Shown: in pieces, positions 26,207-35,124 of the stretch
Position numbering within the stretch: position 1 is the first letter of the stretch
How the letters are laid out: every line of letters begins with the position of its first letter
Virus record (IMG/VR): IMGVR_UViG_3300002835_007523
Location: 35,094 to 99,093 of that record
DNA from: a virus
Length of the DNA stretch: 64,000 bases
Direction: 5' to 3' (one strand)
Notes under the pieces: model-generated
Seen by the model: only the letters and a program-made list of their open reading frames with translations
What the model was told of the DNA's origin: nothing
The model's database searches: none
Made by a program: the position numbers and the translations under genes

Positions 26207-27792
26207 CATTTACAGGAACTCTCCTTCCATATCAACCAGAGGCCGTAGACAAGATGTGCGATCGCGGCAAGGTTTTGGTTGCTTACGATTTAGGGCTAGG
26301 CAAGACAGTGTTGACTATAGCTGCGCTAGAGCGGTTGATGGACAACCGTTCCGTACGTGAGCCGGGTATAATCATCTGCTTGTCTAGCCTTAAATACCAA
26401 TGGGCAGACCAAATAAGGAGATTTACAAGTGATACTTCAAACCCTTTGGTCATTGATGGAACGCCAAAGCAAAGAGCAGCTCAGTATGCCAAAGCGCTCG
26501 ACTGGGCTAATTCAGGGGTTGATTACATCATTCTCAATTACGAGCAGGTTGTTAACGACTGGGCTACCGTGTCCAAACTGCCAAGAGGATTTATCGTCTG
26601 TGACGAAGCAACAGCAATCAAATCCTTTAGATCAAAAAGATCAAAATACATAAAGAAGCTATCCAGTAATTATAAGTTTGCTCTAACAGGCACTCCCGTA
26701 GAGAACGGTAAGCCAGAAGAGTTATATTCAATAATGCAGTTTGTTGACCCAACTGTTTTAGGAAGATTTGATCTTTTTGATAAAACATTTATAGTTAGAA
26801 ATCGTTTTGGTGGTGTTGAAAGATATAGAAATATAGACATCCTCAGTAAAACAATAAAAGACGCTGCAGTAAGAAAGCGTCAAGAAGATCCTGATGTATC
26901 TCCTTATCTTCCCGACGTTATTACAAAAGAACCAATACTTGTTCCTTTTTCTAAAGCTGCCAAAGAAATTTATACTAAGATAACTGATGACCTTTTACTA
27001 GATCTAGATGATGCTATGGAGTCCTTCGGTTCTTCATTTGACATATTTTCCCATTATGGTCAGGGAGATCAAGGCGGACCTATGGATGAACTCAGGGGAA
27101 GAATTATGTCAAAACTAACTGCCTTAAGAATGTGGTGTGATCATCCGGATCTGTTAATACATTCCGGCAAGATTTACAACCCTATGCAGGGAGTGGGGTC
27201 TAAATATGCGTTTGAGTGCATACAAGACGGTTTACTAGACGGTACTTGGAAGTCTCCAAAGCTTGAGATTTTAAAAAACTATGTAGACGAGTTCTTGTCT
27301 TTAGACGAAAGTAATAAAGTTGTTATATTTACTACCTACGTAAATATGGTTACTTTTATACAGCAGGCATTGCCGTATGAGTCTGTTATTTACACCGGCA
27401 AACTAAATGCAAAAGAGAAAGAGTTAGCAAAAACAAAGTTTCAAACTTCACCAGATTGTAGAGTTTTTATATCCTCTGACGCCGGTGGATATGGTATAGA
27501 TCTTCCTCAAGCAAATCTATTAATTAACTATGATTTACCATGGAATGCCGGGTTAGCGGTTCAGAGAAATGGTAGAATTAAGCGTGCCTCAAGCTCTTGG
27601 AAGAGCGTAGTTATTCAGGACATACTGATGGACGGATCTATTGAGCAGAGGCAACATGAGCTCCTAATACAAAAAGCCGCAGTAGCAAGCGCTGTAGTAG
27701 ACGGTGCAGGATTAGATGATCGAGGCGGAATAAAACTAACGGCTGGATCTCTGAGGGCTTTTTTAGTTAATGCTTCAACAATTATAGTTTAG
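26203..27792 (+). CDS. SNF2-like superfamily 2 helicase
   Basis: A 529-residue ATPase with SF2 motifs: Walker A 'YDLGLGKTVLTI' near residue 30, a DEAH-like 'VCDEATAIKSF' near 132, motif III 'ALTGTPVENG', and C-terminal motifs 'DAGGYGIDLPQANLLINYDL' and 'QRNGRIKRASS'. This fits the SNF2/DEAD family of phage helicases. It probably remodels nucleic acid or removes proteins during replication. GTG 26203 was chosen because AAAGGA lies six bases upstream; TTG 26179 is an alternative. Confidence 0.85.
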   Translation: MTFTGTLLPYQPEAVDKMCDRGKVLVAYDLGLGKTVLTIAALERLMDNRSVREPGIIICLSSLKYQWADQIRRFTSDTSNPLVIDGTPKQRAAQYAKALDWANSGVDYIILNYEQVVNDWATVSKLPRGFIVCDEATAIKSFRSKRSKYIKKLSSNYKFALTGTPVENGKPEELYSIMQFVDPTVLGRFDLFDKTFIVRNRFGGVERYRNIDILSKTIKDAAVRKRQEDPDVSPYLPDVITKEPILVPFSKAAKEIYTKITDDLLLDLDDAMESFGSSFDIFSHYGQGDQGGPMDELRGRIMSKLTALRMWCDHPDLLIHSGKIYNPMQGVGSKYAFECIQDGLLDGTWKSPKLEILKNYVDEFLSLDESNKVVIFTTYVNMVTFIQQALPYESVIYTGKLNAKEKELAKTKFQTSPDCRVFISSDAGGYGIDLPQANLLINYDLPWNAGLAVQRNGRIKRASSSWKSVVIQDILMDGSIEQRQHELLIQKAAVASAVVDGAGLDDRGGIKLTAGSLRAFLVNASTIIV

Positions 27793-27800
27793 GAGAGATA

Positions 27801-27944
27801 ATGCCAAACTCACCAAAGACTCCTACCCGCACAATTCGGGTTTCCAACGAGCTATGGGCTGCCGTTAAGGAGAGGGCTAAAATAGACGGGCGTACCGTCA
27901 CAGACGTGATTATAGAGGCCCTAAAGAACTATATAAAGGACTAG
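27801..27944 (+). CDS. Ribbon-helix-helix DNA-binding protein
   Basis: This 47-residue gene follows AGGAG. It has 'TRTIRVSNELWAAVKERAK' (beta strand and first helix) and 'GRTVTDVIIEALKNYI' (second helix), the Arc/CopG fold. Such dimers bind DNA through the strand. It sits directly before the promoter at 27954-27981, so it may autoregulate or control the next operon. Confidence 0.75.
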   Translation: MPNSPKTPTRTIRVSNELWAAVKERAKIDGRTVTDVIIEALKNYIKD

Positions 27945-27953
27945 GCTACCGGG

Positions 27954-27981
27954 TTGCACTTTGTCAGTGGGTGGGTATAAG
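27954..27981 (+). promoter_or_regulatory. Probable sigma-70-type promoter
   Basis: TTGCAC and TATAAG are separated by 16 bases and lie about 30 bases before the ATG at 28012. This is a good match to the housekeeping consensus and is placed between the ribbon-helix-helix gene and the next operon. Confidence 0.5.
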
Positions 27982-28011
27982 CTATAGCAAAACTTACCTA
28001 GGAGGGTAATC

Positions 28012-28449
28012 ATGGCAAAAGTTGCTACACCACCACGCAAACCGAGCTCTAATCCATTGATGGTTAAAGTTCGTGAATTTATTTCATATAAAAAGCAAAT
28101 AGATAAACTATCTAAAGCGCAGGACGAGATTAAAAAAGATCTCATGCAAACCGTTGAAGAAATTGGAGAGGTCGATGATGCTGGTCATCAGTGGCTTCAA
28201 CTTCCAGAAGAAGTAGACGGCTATGCTGCTCTACAGCGTCAGCGTCGTGTATCTCAAAAGCTTGATATGGATGCTGCTGAAGAGATCCTAAAGAAAAAGG
28301 GCCTATACGAAAAGTGCGTAACTATGGTTCCTATGATTGAAGAGGACGCTGTTATGGGCGCCCTATATCTTGGTGAACTTACTGAGGAAGAAGTAGATCA
28401 GATATTCCCAAAGACTATAACTTGGGCATTCGTTCCTAAGAAAGCTTAA
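28012..28449 (+). CDS. Hypothetical protein conserved near phage replication genes
   Basis: A 145-residue protein preceded by AGGAGGG. The first half is Lys-rich with a probable coiled coil ('YKKQIDKLSKAQDEIKKDL'), and the second half is mixed ('LDMDAAEEILKKKGLYEKC', 'LTEEEVDQIFP'). I have the impression of similar proteins beside PolA in actinophages, but no function is known to me. It is the first gene of the PolA operon. Confidence 0.5.
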   Translation: MAKVATPPRKPSSNPLMVKVREFISYKKQIDKLSKAQDEIKKDLMQTVEEIGEVDDAGHQWLQLPEEVDGYAALQRQRRVSQKLDMDAAEEILKKKGLYEKCVTMVPMIEEDAVMGALYLGELTEEEVDQIFPKTITWAFVPKKA

Positions 28450-28455
28450 TATTTT

Positions 28456-28929
28456 ATGCCTGATGTAATTGACAAAATGTTCGGAGAGGTGGGAGAGTTC
28501 TACCCCGGCTCTAAGAAAAAGAGACGTCCAAAGTCAGGTGAACAAAAAAAAGTAAATAACGAAAAAGAACTCTGGCAAGAAAAGCCTCAAGTAAAGAAAC
28601 TTCCAAATGGAAAAGTAGTAGAGCTCTACAGCGTAGGCGCTTTATCTGTTGCATTAGGAAGACCTTTAGTTACTCTTCGTTTATGGGAGAGAAAGGGCTA
28701 TATTCCCAGAGCTCCATACAGACTAAAATCTGTAGTTGTTGGCGATAAAAAGAGGCCAGGCAATCGCATGTATAGCCGTGCTATAATTGAGTCAACAATA
28801 AAGAGTTTTCAATCTCGGGGACTTCTCGAAGCCCCCAGGATTGATTGGAATCGCTTTCCTGATCTTTCAATAGAACTATTGGAGAACTGGACAGAGATTC
28901 ACAAAAAAGAAACTACTAATGACCAATGA
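28456..28929 (+). CDS. MerR-like helix-turn-helix protein
   Basis: The 157-residue product has an HTH of MerR/excisionase type near residues 58-88: 'YSVGALSVALGRPLVTLRLW' followed by ERKGYIPRAPYR. The N-terminal 50 residues are basic. This arrangement is typical of small phage DNA-binding regulators. It overlaps the ssDNA-binding-like reading frame downstream, so it may regulate replication genes. Confidence 0.7.
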   Translation: MPDVIDKMFGEVGEFYPGSKKKRRPKSGEQKKVNNEKELWQEKPQVKKLPNGKVVELYSVGALSVALGRPLVTLRLWERKGYIPRAPYRLKSVVVGDKKRPGNRMYSRAIIESTIKSFQSRGLLEAPRIDWNRFPDLSIELLENWTEIHKKETTNDQ

Positions 28930-28961
28930 TCAATGATCCTATGAAGAAAGGAACCACCCAA

Positions 28962-29672
28962 ATGGGCGTTCAAGCAACAAACTCACTCCGCATCAAAAAA
29001 GATGCACCAAACGTAGATACTTATGTATCTGACATTCAAGAAGACGGCGTACTCGATGAGTCGCTGTTTGAAGAAGAAAATGAAGACGAAACTCCAGAGC
29101 GTTCGTCTGTAATTCAAACAGGATGGGCAGCAGCCCGTCGTTCTGACTCCGCTGACAAATCTTTCACACCAGACTTTAAGTTTGATGAGGATGTTCAGCT
29201 TGTTAAATTCCTATCATCTGAGCCAATGAGCTTCCTACAACACTGGGTACAACGCCCAGGTAAGAAGTCCTTTATTGGTTGGGAGAACGACCCACTATCT
29301 CGTGTAGGAAATAAGCCTGATCGTAAGTTTGCATTTACTGTTGTAAATCTTTCTGACGAAGAGCCAACTGTTCAACTAATGATTGCTGGTGTTCGTTTAG
29401 CTAAGCAGTTAGAGAAGTTGAATTCCGATAAGAGAACCGGCCCAATCGATCGTCCAGATATTTACTGGGCAGTAAGTAAGTCTGGTGTAGGCACCAAGAC
29501 TATTTACCACATTGAGTCTGTAAAAGAACGCGACCTTGCTCAAGACTTTGGTATTGATCCAGTCGCTGCAGGCAAGCTAATCTCAACACTTAAGCCCCTT
29601 GGACCTGAGGCTCTACGTGTATCAACCTCTGCTGAACTAGAGGAAATTGCAAAAGAAATTCTTGCAAGCTAG
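28962..29672 (+). CDS. Probable single-stranded DNA-binding protein
   Basis: The 236-residue product has an acidic segment near residues 28-48 and a core with 'VQLVKFLSSEPMSFLQHWV', 'KKSFIGWENDPLSRVGNKP', 'RKFAFTVVNLSD' and 'PDIYWAVSKSG'. This order is that of OB-fold phage ssDNA-binding proteins found just before PolA, though the usual zinc cysteines are absent. ATG 28962 follows AAAGGA; ATG 28926 overlaps the previous stop and is an alternative. Confidence 0.6.
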   Translation: MGVQATNSLRIKKDAPNVDTYVSDIQEDGVLDESLFEEENEDETPERSSVIQTGWAAARRSDSADKSFTPDFKFDEDVQLVKFLSSEPMSFLQHWVQRPGKKSFIGWENDPLSRVGNKPDRKFAFTVVNLSDEEPTVQLMIAGVRLAKQLEKLNSDKRTGPIDRPDIYWAVSKSGVGTKTIYHIESVKERDLAQDFGIDPVAAGKLISTLKPLGPEALRVSTSAELEEIAKEILAS

Positions 29673-29683
29673 TTTAAAAATAT

Positions 29684-29730
29684 TGCTGGGGGGAAGTGGT
29701 TCCCCTCCCCATAGGTAACTCCCCCCAGCA
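29684..29730 (+). other. Intergenic stem-loop upstream of the polymerase gene
   Basis: TGCTGGGGGG and CCCCCCAGCA form a perfect 10-bp stem enclosing 27 bases. Inside lies GGGGAA-GTGG-TTCCCC, a 6-bp hairpin that uses part of the same left arm, so the two cannot form together. The downstream sequence is not U-rich. It could be a weak terminator, attenuator or mRNA stabiliser between the SSB-like and polymerase genes. Confidence 0.5.
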
Positions 29731-29748
29731 TTCCAAAGAGAGGTTTAT

Positions 29749-31728
29749 ATGAACATTATTACGTCTAAAAAAGATTTAGATAATCTAGTTAAGTACTACT
29801 CTGACATGCCTGCATTTGCTTTTGACGTAGAAACTGTAGGAGATCATAGAGGAGATCCTAGAAGAAATACTATTACTTGGATATCTCTTGCTACTGATGG
29901 ACGAGTAGATGTAATTCCTATGGGACACCCAAACGGTGAGTATCTTCGTACTGAGTACCCCTTACTTGCTTCCGGCTCTTTGCGTGTAGAAAAAGGCCTA
30001 GAACTTAGACCACAGGACTATAGTAAAGACGACAAGAAGGCTGTCCGTATATTTGGAGACCCTCCAACACAGCTTACCCCGGCAGAGGTTTTTTCTGCTC
30101 TTAAGCCTTTACTTAACAGCGATAAGGTAAAGGTTGGCCACAACTTAAAATTTGATTTACAGAGCGTGACTAAGTACATTAAAAACCTTCCTTTGACCCC
30201 ATATTTCTGCACCTTAAATGCTGCCTTTATTTTGGATAACAGAAATAGAAATGCTTTAGGTCTTGATGATTGTTTGAAGAGGGAGTTTGGTTATGAGATG
30301 GTCAAGGGCGTCGGTAAAGAGGTAGAGAAGTACAGTTTTGAAGAGGTCGCTACTTATTCCGGTTTAGATGCTGAATGGACTTGGAAACTCTACAAGAAGT
30401 TTCATGAAGATCTAACTAAGGACGGGTTGATGGGGATATTTAGTCTTGAGATGGATGTTCTTGAGGTCATCTGTAGTATGGAGTTACGTGGGGCTGATAT
30501 CGATGTTGCTCAGCTTGCAAACTTAAAGGTAGATATAGAAAAGCAACTAGAAGATACCAAGGGTCAGATCTACGCTTTAGCAAAGCGTCCTTTTAATATA
30601 AATTCTGTACCAGAAAAACAATCTTTGTTATTTACTCCAAAAAAGGATGGGGGAAGAGGCATACGACCAAAGGTCATGACTCCAGCAGGGCAGAGAAGAA
30701 TTCAAGATGAGGGAAAAGAACCAACTGTTTACGATTTTTCTGTGGCTGAACCGGCTTTAGATCAGTTTAGGGGTAAAGACGAGTTAGTAGATGCTTTGCT
30801 TACATATTCAGATTTAAACAAGCTTATGACTACGTATGTAATGCCATACCTAGGTGGCGACATTACTCGCACTCTTGGTGGAAAGTCTAAAGTTATTGCA
30901 AAAGAAAGTTTGTTGTATAAGGGACGTATACATACCGACTTTGTTCAGTACGGAGCTGAGACCGGTCGTTTCTCGAGTAGAAATCCTAATCTACAAAATG
31001 TACCTGCTCCACACACGTTTAACGGAAAAGCTGTTCGTAACCTTTTTGTTGCTCCACCAGGTCATAAGTTAGTTGTAGCTGACTACTCTCAAATTGAGCC
31101 TCGAATAATTGCATCCTTTAGTCAGGATCGCATTATGTGTGAGGCATATAAAAAGGGAGAAGATATCTATACAACTATCGGAGACACCATGGGAGTAGAT
31201 CGTAAGGCCGGAAAGGTTTTAGTTCTTTCTTTAGCCTATGGAGTAGGTCCGGATAAGATTGCTACAGAAATAGGGTGTTCACTCCCCGATGCAAAAAAGC
31301 TTCTTGACTCTTTTGCTGCCCGATTTCCTTCCGTCAGCAGGTATAAAAAGCTTGTCATATCTGAGAGCAGAAGAAAGTCTCCAGTTCCTTACGTAAGCAC
31401 CATGCTACATAGGCGCCGGTATCTTCCAGATTTGAGATCAAAAGAGATGTGGAAGAGGGCTAGGGCTGAACGTCAGGCTTTTAATACCGTAATTCAAGGG
31501 TCTGCAGCAGACCTTATAAAGGTTGCTATGATACGGGCATTCCATATGATTCCAGATGAGGCAAGCCTAGTGTTAACTGTTCATGACGAGCTCGTAACCG
31601 TTACTCCTGACTATCTGGCGGAAGAAACGGCAGAGGCTATTAGATCTGCAATGGAAGGCATTACTGCTTTAAATGTTCCGGTAATTGCAGATATAACAAT
31701 AGTTCAGAGATGGGGAGAGGCAAAATGA
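29749..31728 (+). CDS. polA: DNA polymerase I (family A)
   Basis: The 659-residue polymerase has a 3'-5' exonuclease domain (Asp26/Glu28 in 'FAFDVETVGD', then 'VGHNLKFDLQS' and 'YSGLDAEWT') and a polymerase domain with motif A 'VVADYSQIEPRI', motif B 'RKAGKVLVLSLAYG' and motif C 'VLTVHDELV'. No 5'-3' exonuclease is present. At the position equivalent to E. coli Phe762 the residue is Leu (493). It is presumably the replicative polymerase. The stop overlaps the next ATG (ATGA). Confidence 0.93.
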   Translation: MNIITSKKDLDNLVKYYSDMPAFAFDVETVGDHRGDPRRNTITWISLATDGRVDVIPMGHPNGEYLRTEYPLLASGSLRVEKGLELRPQDYSKDDKKAVRIFGDPPTQLTPAEVFSALKPLLNSDKVKVGHNLKFDLQSVTKYIKNLPLTPYFCTLNAAFILDNRNRNALGLDDCLKREFGYEMVKGVGKEVEKYSFEEVATYSGLDAEWTWKLYKKFHEDLTKDGLMGIFSLEMDVLEVICSMELRGADIDVAQLANLKVDIEKQLEDTKGQIYALAKRPFNINSVPEKQSLLFTPKKDGGRGIRPKVMTPAGQRRIQDEGKEPTVYDFSVAEPALDQFRGKDELVDALLTYSDLNKLMTTYVMPYLGGDITRTLGGKSKVIAKESLLYKGRIHTDFVQYGAETGRFSSRNPNLQNVPAPHTFNGKAVRNLFVAPPGHKLVVADYSQIEPRIIASFSQDRIMCEAYKKGEDIYTTIGDTMGVDRKAGKVLVLSLAYGVGPDKIATEIGCSLPDAKKLLDSFAARFPSVSRYKKLVISESRRKSPVPYVSTMLHRRRYLPDLRSKEMWKRARAERQAFNTVIQGSAADLIKVAMIRAFHMIPDEASLVLTVHDELVTVTPDYLAEETAEAIRSAMEGITALNVPVIADITIVQRWGEAK

Positions 31729-32201
31729 GTTGGTTTAGAAGAAAGAAACGTCGTAAGATAGAAACTCGTATTATAGATGTGCCACTACCTATACTCATTA
31801 GACAAAATGTCTATGACTCTGTATTTGATGATGTAGAGCTTATATCCAATCGTATGGGGTTACCCCCAATATCTGCTGAAGTTTCGGATATGGAAAAAGA
31901 TGCAAGCTTCAATAGGATCTCTAGATTTTCTCCACTTTTGCCATTCATAGATGCCCACGCAGATATATCTGCTCGTGTATCCGCCACAGCTTATCTTTTA
32001 ACCCTTAGTGATGGAGATGAAGATAGGGATCTTCTTGAGAAAGAACTAGAAGAAATAATTTCTTTATTTAAGCTAGTTTCTGTTTCAGCGTCTGTATCCT
32101 GCATATCCACTCTTTTAAATCTAGGGTTATTAGACACTGATGTGGTGCCAAAAGACGACGAAATTACTCTTGAAGAAATGTACTTGGAGGAAGAACAATG
32201 A
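31725..32201 (+). CDS. Hypothetical replication-operon protein
   Basis: A 158-residue protein with a very basic start ('MSWFRRKKRRKIETR') and a mostly helical, acidic rest, ending in 'ITLEEMYLEEEQ'. It begins at an ATGA overlap with PolA and ends in an ATGA overlap with the next gene. ATG 31725 was chosen because GGAGAGG precedes it. No known family was recognised. Confidence 0.5.
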   Translation: MSWFRRKKRRKIETRIIDVPLPILIRQNVYDSVFDDVELISNRMGLPPISAEVSDMEKDASFNRISRFSPLLPFIDAHADISARVSATAYLLTLSDGDEDRDLLEKELEEIISLFKLVSVSASVSCISTLLNLGLLDTDVVPKDDEITLEEMYLEEEQ

Positions 32202-32581
32202 CAAACGCAGACTGGTATGCAAAAAAACTAAGCCAACAACCTCGGCCTTCTATGCCGCCAAGCGCTCCCCCTCAACCTCGTGTATACAGTCATACGCCTG
32301 GAAATCCAAATATTCCCGTAACTTATGATCAAAATAGCGATCAACTAGTCACTAAAGCACAAAGCGCAAGACAAGTTGACAGGTGTCCTGGATGTAATTC
32401 TGGAAATTATATGGCACCGACAGGTACTAATCTGAAGCGTTGCTATGACTGTGGATACCCACTAGTTCAGGCTGGAACAGGAGTTGGTGTTCCTACAGAT
32501 GGTGCACCCGCAAGACCTGCTAAGCAACCTGCTGTAGGATCTGGATTTAACCCAAACGTAATCGTAGATAGGATCGGATGA
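32198..32581 (+). CDS. Zinc-ribbon protein with proline-rich N-terminus
   Basis: The 127-residue product starts with a Pro-rich stretch ('QQPRPSMPPSAPPQPR') and has two CxxC pairs ('DRCPGCNSGNYM', 'RCYDCGYPL') forming a zinc ribbon. The end ('GFNPNVIVDRIG') may be a docking tail. It lies between a PolA-linked gene and RecA, with overlaps on both sides. The role is unknown. Confidence 0.55.
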   Translation: MTNADWYAKKLSQQPRPSMPPSAPPQPRVYSHTPGNPNIPVTYDQNSDQLVTKAQSARQVDRCPGCNSGNYMAPTGTNLKRCYDCGYPLVQAGTGVGVPTDGAPARPAKQPAVGSGFNPNVIVDRIG

Positions 32582-33642
32582 TGCCCGTGATAAGCGCAGA
32601 CGTATTAAAAGTAGTTGCAAATCTAAACAAGAAGTTAGGACCTAATACTGTGGTTCCTGCAAGCACTGTTCAAATGCCAAAGAGAATAACATCAGGATCC
32701 TTAACTCTAGATGTAGTTCTTGGTGGCGGATGGCCAATGAATCACTGGGTAGAGATTGTTGGAGAGGCTTCTCATGGAAAAACTGCTATAGCACTTAAGA
32801 CTATTGCAGCTAATCAAGCTTTAGATCCAAACTTTACTGTTATATGGATTGCTGCAGAACAGTTTGATTCTGGTTATGCAGAGATGTGTGGAGTTGACAC
32901 AGAACGTGTCATTCTTGTAGAAACTAATAGCATGGAGGATGCATTCGATGCGGTTATTCAATTTTGCGAGAGTAAAGCGATTGATATGGTGGTCGTTGAT
33001 TCTCTCCCTGCCCTGGTTCCTAGCGCAGAAGATGAAAAAACAATGGATGAATTTACTGTTGGACGAGGAGCCCTTATCACCAACAAGTTTTTCAGAAAAG
33101 TGGGAGGAGCAACAAAGCGAGACTTGGTAGAGGCCGAGCGCCCAATGCTTGGAATTATTATTAACCAGTACCGAATGAAGATCGGAGTAATGCATGGGGA
33201 TCCGCGAACTACGCCGGGTGGACTTGGAAAAGATTACGCTTATTCAATCCGTTGTGAAGTCAAGAGAGACGAATGGCTTGAGGTCGGTACTGGGCAAGAT
33301 AAGCGACGTGTTGGGCAAACTATTCGCGTAAGAACCATTAAAAACAAGACTTTCCCCCCTCAGCAGACTGCTTATCTTGACTTCTACTTCTCGGATGGAG
33401 GAGTTATTGATAAAGGAGGGTATGATAAGGGCAAGGAAATTGTGGCTTTGGCCCTACTCAACGGCATCGTTGAGCGAAGAGGTGGCTGGATGTACTACAA
33501 GGACCGCAAATGGCAAGGAGCTCAAGCATTGATTGACTCTCTTCGTGAAGAGATTGATCTTGCTCAAGAGATAAGCAAGGCTGTTCTTGACTCGCTACGT
33601 ACTAGTCCTCTGATTGAAATGACTTCAGTGGATGAAGACTGA
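32578..33642 (+). CDS. recA: RecA-like recombinase
   Basis: A 354-residue RecA/UvsX-family ATPase. Walker A is 'GEASHGKTA' (residues ~62-70), Walker B 'DMVVVDSLPALVP', and 'TPGGLGKDYAYSIRCEVKR' matches the region after loop L2. It would catalyse strand exchange in repair and recombination-dependent replication. The Walker A serine (GPESSGKTT in bacterial RecA) is replaced by His in the SHGKT form. It overlaps the resolvase-like gene. Confidence 0.87.
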   Translation: MMPVISADVLKVVANLNKKLGPNTVVPASTVQMPKRITSGSLTLDVVLGGGWPMNHWVEIVGEASHGKTAIALKTIAANQALDPNFTVIWIAAEQFDSGYAEMCGVDTERVILVETNSMEDAFDAVIQFCESKAIDMVVVDSLPALVPSAEDEKTMDEFTVGRGALITNKFFRKVGGATKRDLVEAERPMLGIIINQYRMKIGVMHGDPRTTPGGLGKDYAYSIRCEVKRDEWLEVGTGQDKRRVGQTIRVRTIKNKTFPPQQTAYLDFYFSDGGVIDKGGYDKGKEIVALALLNGIVERRGGWMYYKDRKWQGAQALIDSLREEIDLAQEISKAVLDSLRTSPLIEMTSVDED

Positions 33643-33949
33643 GGGACAAAAGCAGTCTAGAAAACATGAGAATAGACTAGCCAAACTAGTTGATGGTAAG
33701 CGTACAGCTGCGTCTGGAGCTTTTTGGTCACGGAAGGGTGACGTCCGAAACGATGATCTATTAATAGAGCATAAGTGGACGGGTAAAAAACAAGTAACCA
33801 TAAAGTCCGAAGTTCTTAAGAAGATTACTAAGGAAGCAATACTAGACAGTCGAATGCCTGTCTTAGGTATTCACTTAGACGGGGAGAACTACGTGATATT
33901 GGGAGAGGAGGATTTCTTTGAATTACGTAATACTATCCGAGGTGAATAA
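33632..33949 (+). CDS. PD-(D/E)XK resolvase-like nuclease
   Basis: A 105-residue protein with 'ASGAFWSRKGDVRNDDLLIE' followed by HKWTGKK. This is the PD-(D/E)XK active-site layout (acidic residue in GDV, then E-x-K) as in Hjc-like Holliday-junction resolvases. It is followed directly by a WhiB-like gene and overlaps RecA, so a role in recombination is likely. Confidence 0.65.
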   Translation: MKTEGQKQSRKHENRLAKLVDGKRTAASGAFWSRKGDVRNDDLLIEHKWTGKKQVTIKSEVLKKITKEAILDSRMPVLGIHLDGENYVILGEEDFFELRNTIRGE

Positions 33950-34267
33950 TTGGAAATTGACAATCAAGTCCCATGGGCTTGGCGCTATGAGGCAAAGTGT
34001 CGTGGCGAAGACACTGAACTCTTTTTTCCACCACGAGACAAGGAACTGTACAAGCCGATAGCAGATTCTGCTAAGGCTATCTGTTGGGGTAGGGATGGAC
34101 GTCCAGAGTGTCCGGTGAGAAAAGAGTGTTTAAAAGAAGCTATAAAAAACGACGAGCTTCATGGAATTTTTGGTGGCATGAGTCACCGAGAAAGAAATGC
34201 GCTTAAAAGAAAATATACTAGACTGGGATACACTCTAGAGGAATGGTTAGATGAAAGGGAGCCTTAG
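33950..34267 (+). CDS. WhiB-like protein with atypical cysteine spacing
   Basis: The 105-residue Wbl protein has cysteines at 17, 45, 54 and 60 and a 'GIFGGMS' turn. The usual C-x2-C is expanded to C-x8-C by 'WGRDGRPE', while C-x5-C is retained. A basic C-terminus follows. TTG is the start, after GAGGTG. It probably still binds Fe-S but may use a different geometry. It overlaps the nuclease downstream by one base. Confidence 0.8.
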   Translation: MEIDNQVPWAWRYEAKCRGEDTELFFPPRDKELYKPIADSAKAICWGRDGRPECPVRKECLKEAIKNDELHGIFGGMSHRERNALKRKYTRLGYTLEEWLDEREP

Positions 34268-35124
34268 TGAGAAAGTATGCGGTTACAAGTACGGAGTTAA
34301 AAAACTTCTTATCTGCGACTAAAAAAGATACTAGGTTGATGGGGGCCGTAGAACGTCACATACTCTCTAGACCCGCCGATCCACGTGATCGAAAGGTAAT
34401 ACATCCCTCTGAGTTTATAAAAGACGACTGGTGTAAGCGTGCTGCTTACTATGCTCTTAAGGGCCAGTATGTAGAGACTTCAGATAAGCCTACTCTTAGA
34501 AAACAATCTATCTTTGATGAGGGGCACGCAATCCACGCTAAGTGGCAAGGTTACCTTAGAGATATGGGTGTTTTATATGGCCTATGGTCTACCGGTTCTT
34601 GGGACCTTTCTGCCAATGTAAAAAAGAGCGCAAAGTATAAAGAAGTTCCCCTAAGAAGTGACCGTTACATGATTTCAGGTCATTCTGACGGCTGGATAAA
34701 GGGTTTAGGAGAAGACTTTCTTATAGAAATTAAATCAATAGGAACTGGGACTATTAGGATGGAAGCGCCCAGCTTACTTACCGGCGACATAGAAAGCTCT
34801 TGGAAAAACATACGAAATCCATTTCCTTCTCACATATTGCAGGGTCAGGTTTATCTACATCTTGCTCACCTTATGGTTGAGGAGGGTATCTTGGAGTCAG
34901 CACCAAACGAGATAGTCTTTATATATGAACTAAAAGCAAATCAAGATTACAAAGAATTTGCTGTAGCTTATTCTCCAGACTCCGTGGCGCACCTTTTTGA
35001 TGCTGCACTTGACGTAGCCTGGGCTGTAGACAATAATCGTCCACCATCATGCTCTGTAGCTCCAAAGAGGGGTTACTGCAAAAAGTGTGAGCCATACAAG
35101 GAGGCAACTGATGTCACTAAGTAG
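34267..35124 (+). CDS. Cas4/RecB-like PD-(D/E)XK exonuclease
   Basis: A 285-residue nuclease. The catalytic core has 'ISGHSDGWI' and 'DFLIEIKSIG' (E-x-K), followed by 'ILQGQVYLHL', the Q-x3-Y motif of RecB/Cas4-type domains. One cysteine near residue 56 and a C-terminal CKKC pair ('GYCKKCEPY') suggest an Fe-S cluster as in Cas4/AddB. It likely processes DNA ends for the RecA-like protein. GTG is the start. Confidence 0.75.
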   Translation: MRKYAVTSTELKNFLSATKKDTRLMGAVERHILSRPADPRDRKVIHPSEFIKDDWCKRAAYYALKGQYVETSDKPTLRKQSIFDEGHAIHAKWQGYLRDMGVLYGLWSTGSWDLSANVKKSAKYKEVPLRSDRYMISGHSDGWIKGLGEDFLIEIKSIGTGTIRMEAPSLLTGDIESSWKNIRNPFPSHILQGQVYLHLAHLMVEEGILESAPNEIVFIYELKANQDYKEFAVAYSPDSVAHLFDAALDVAWAVDNNRPPSCSVAPKRGYCKKCEPYKEATDVTK

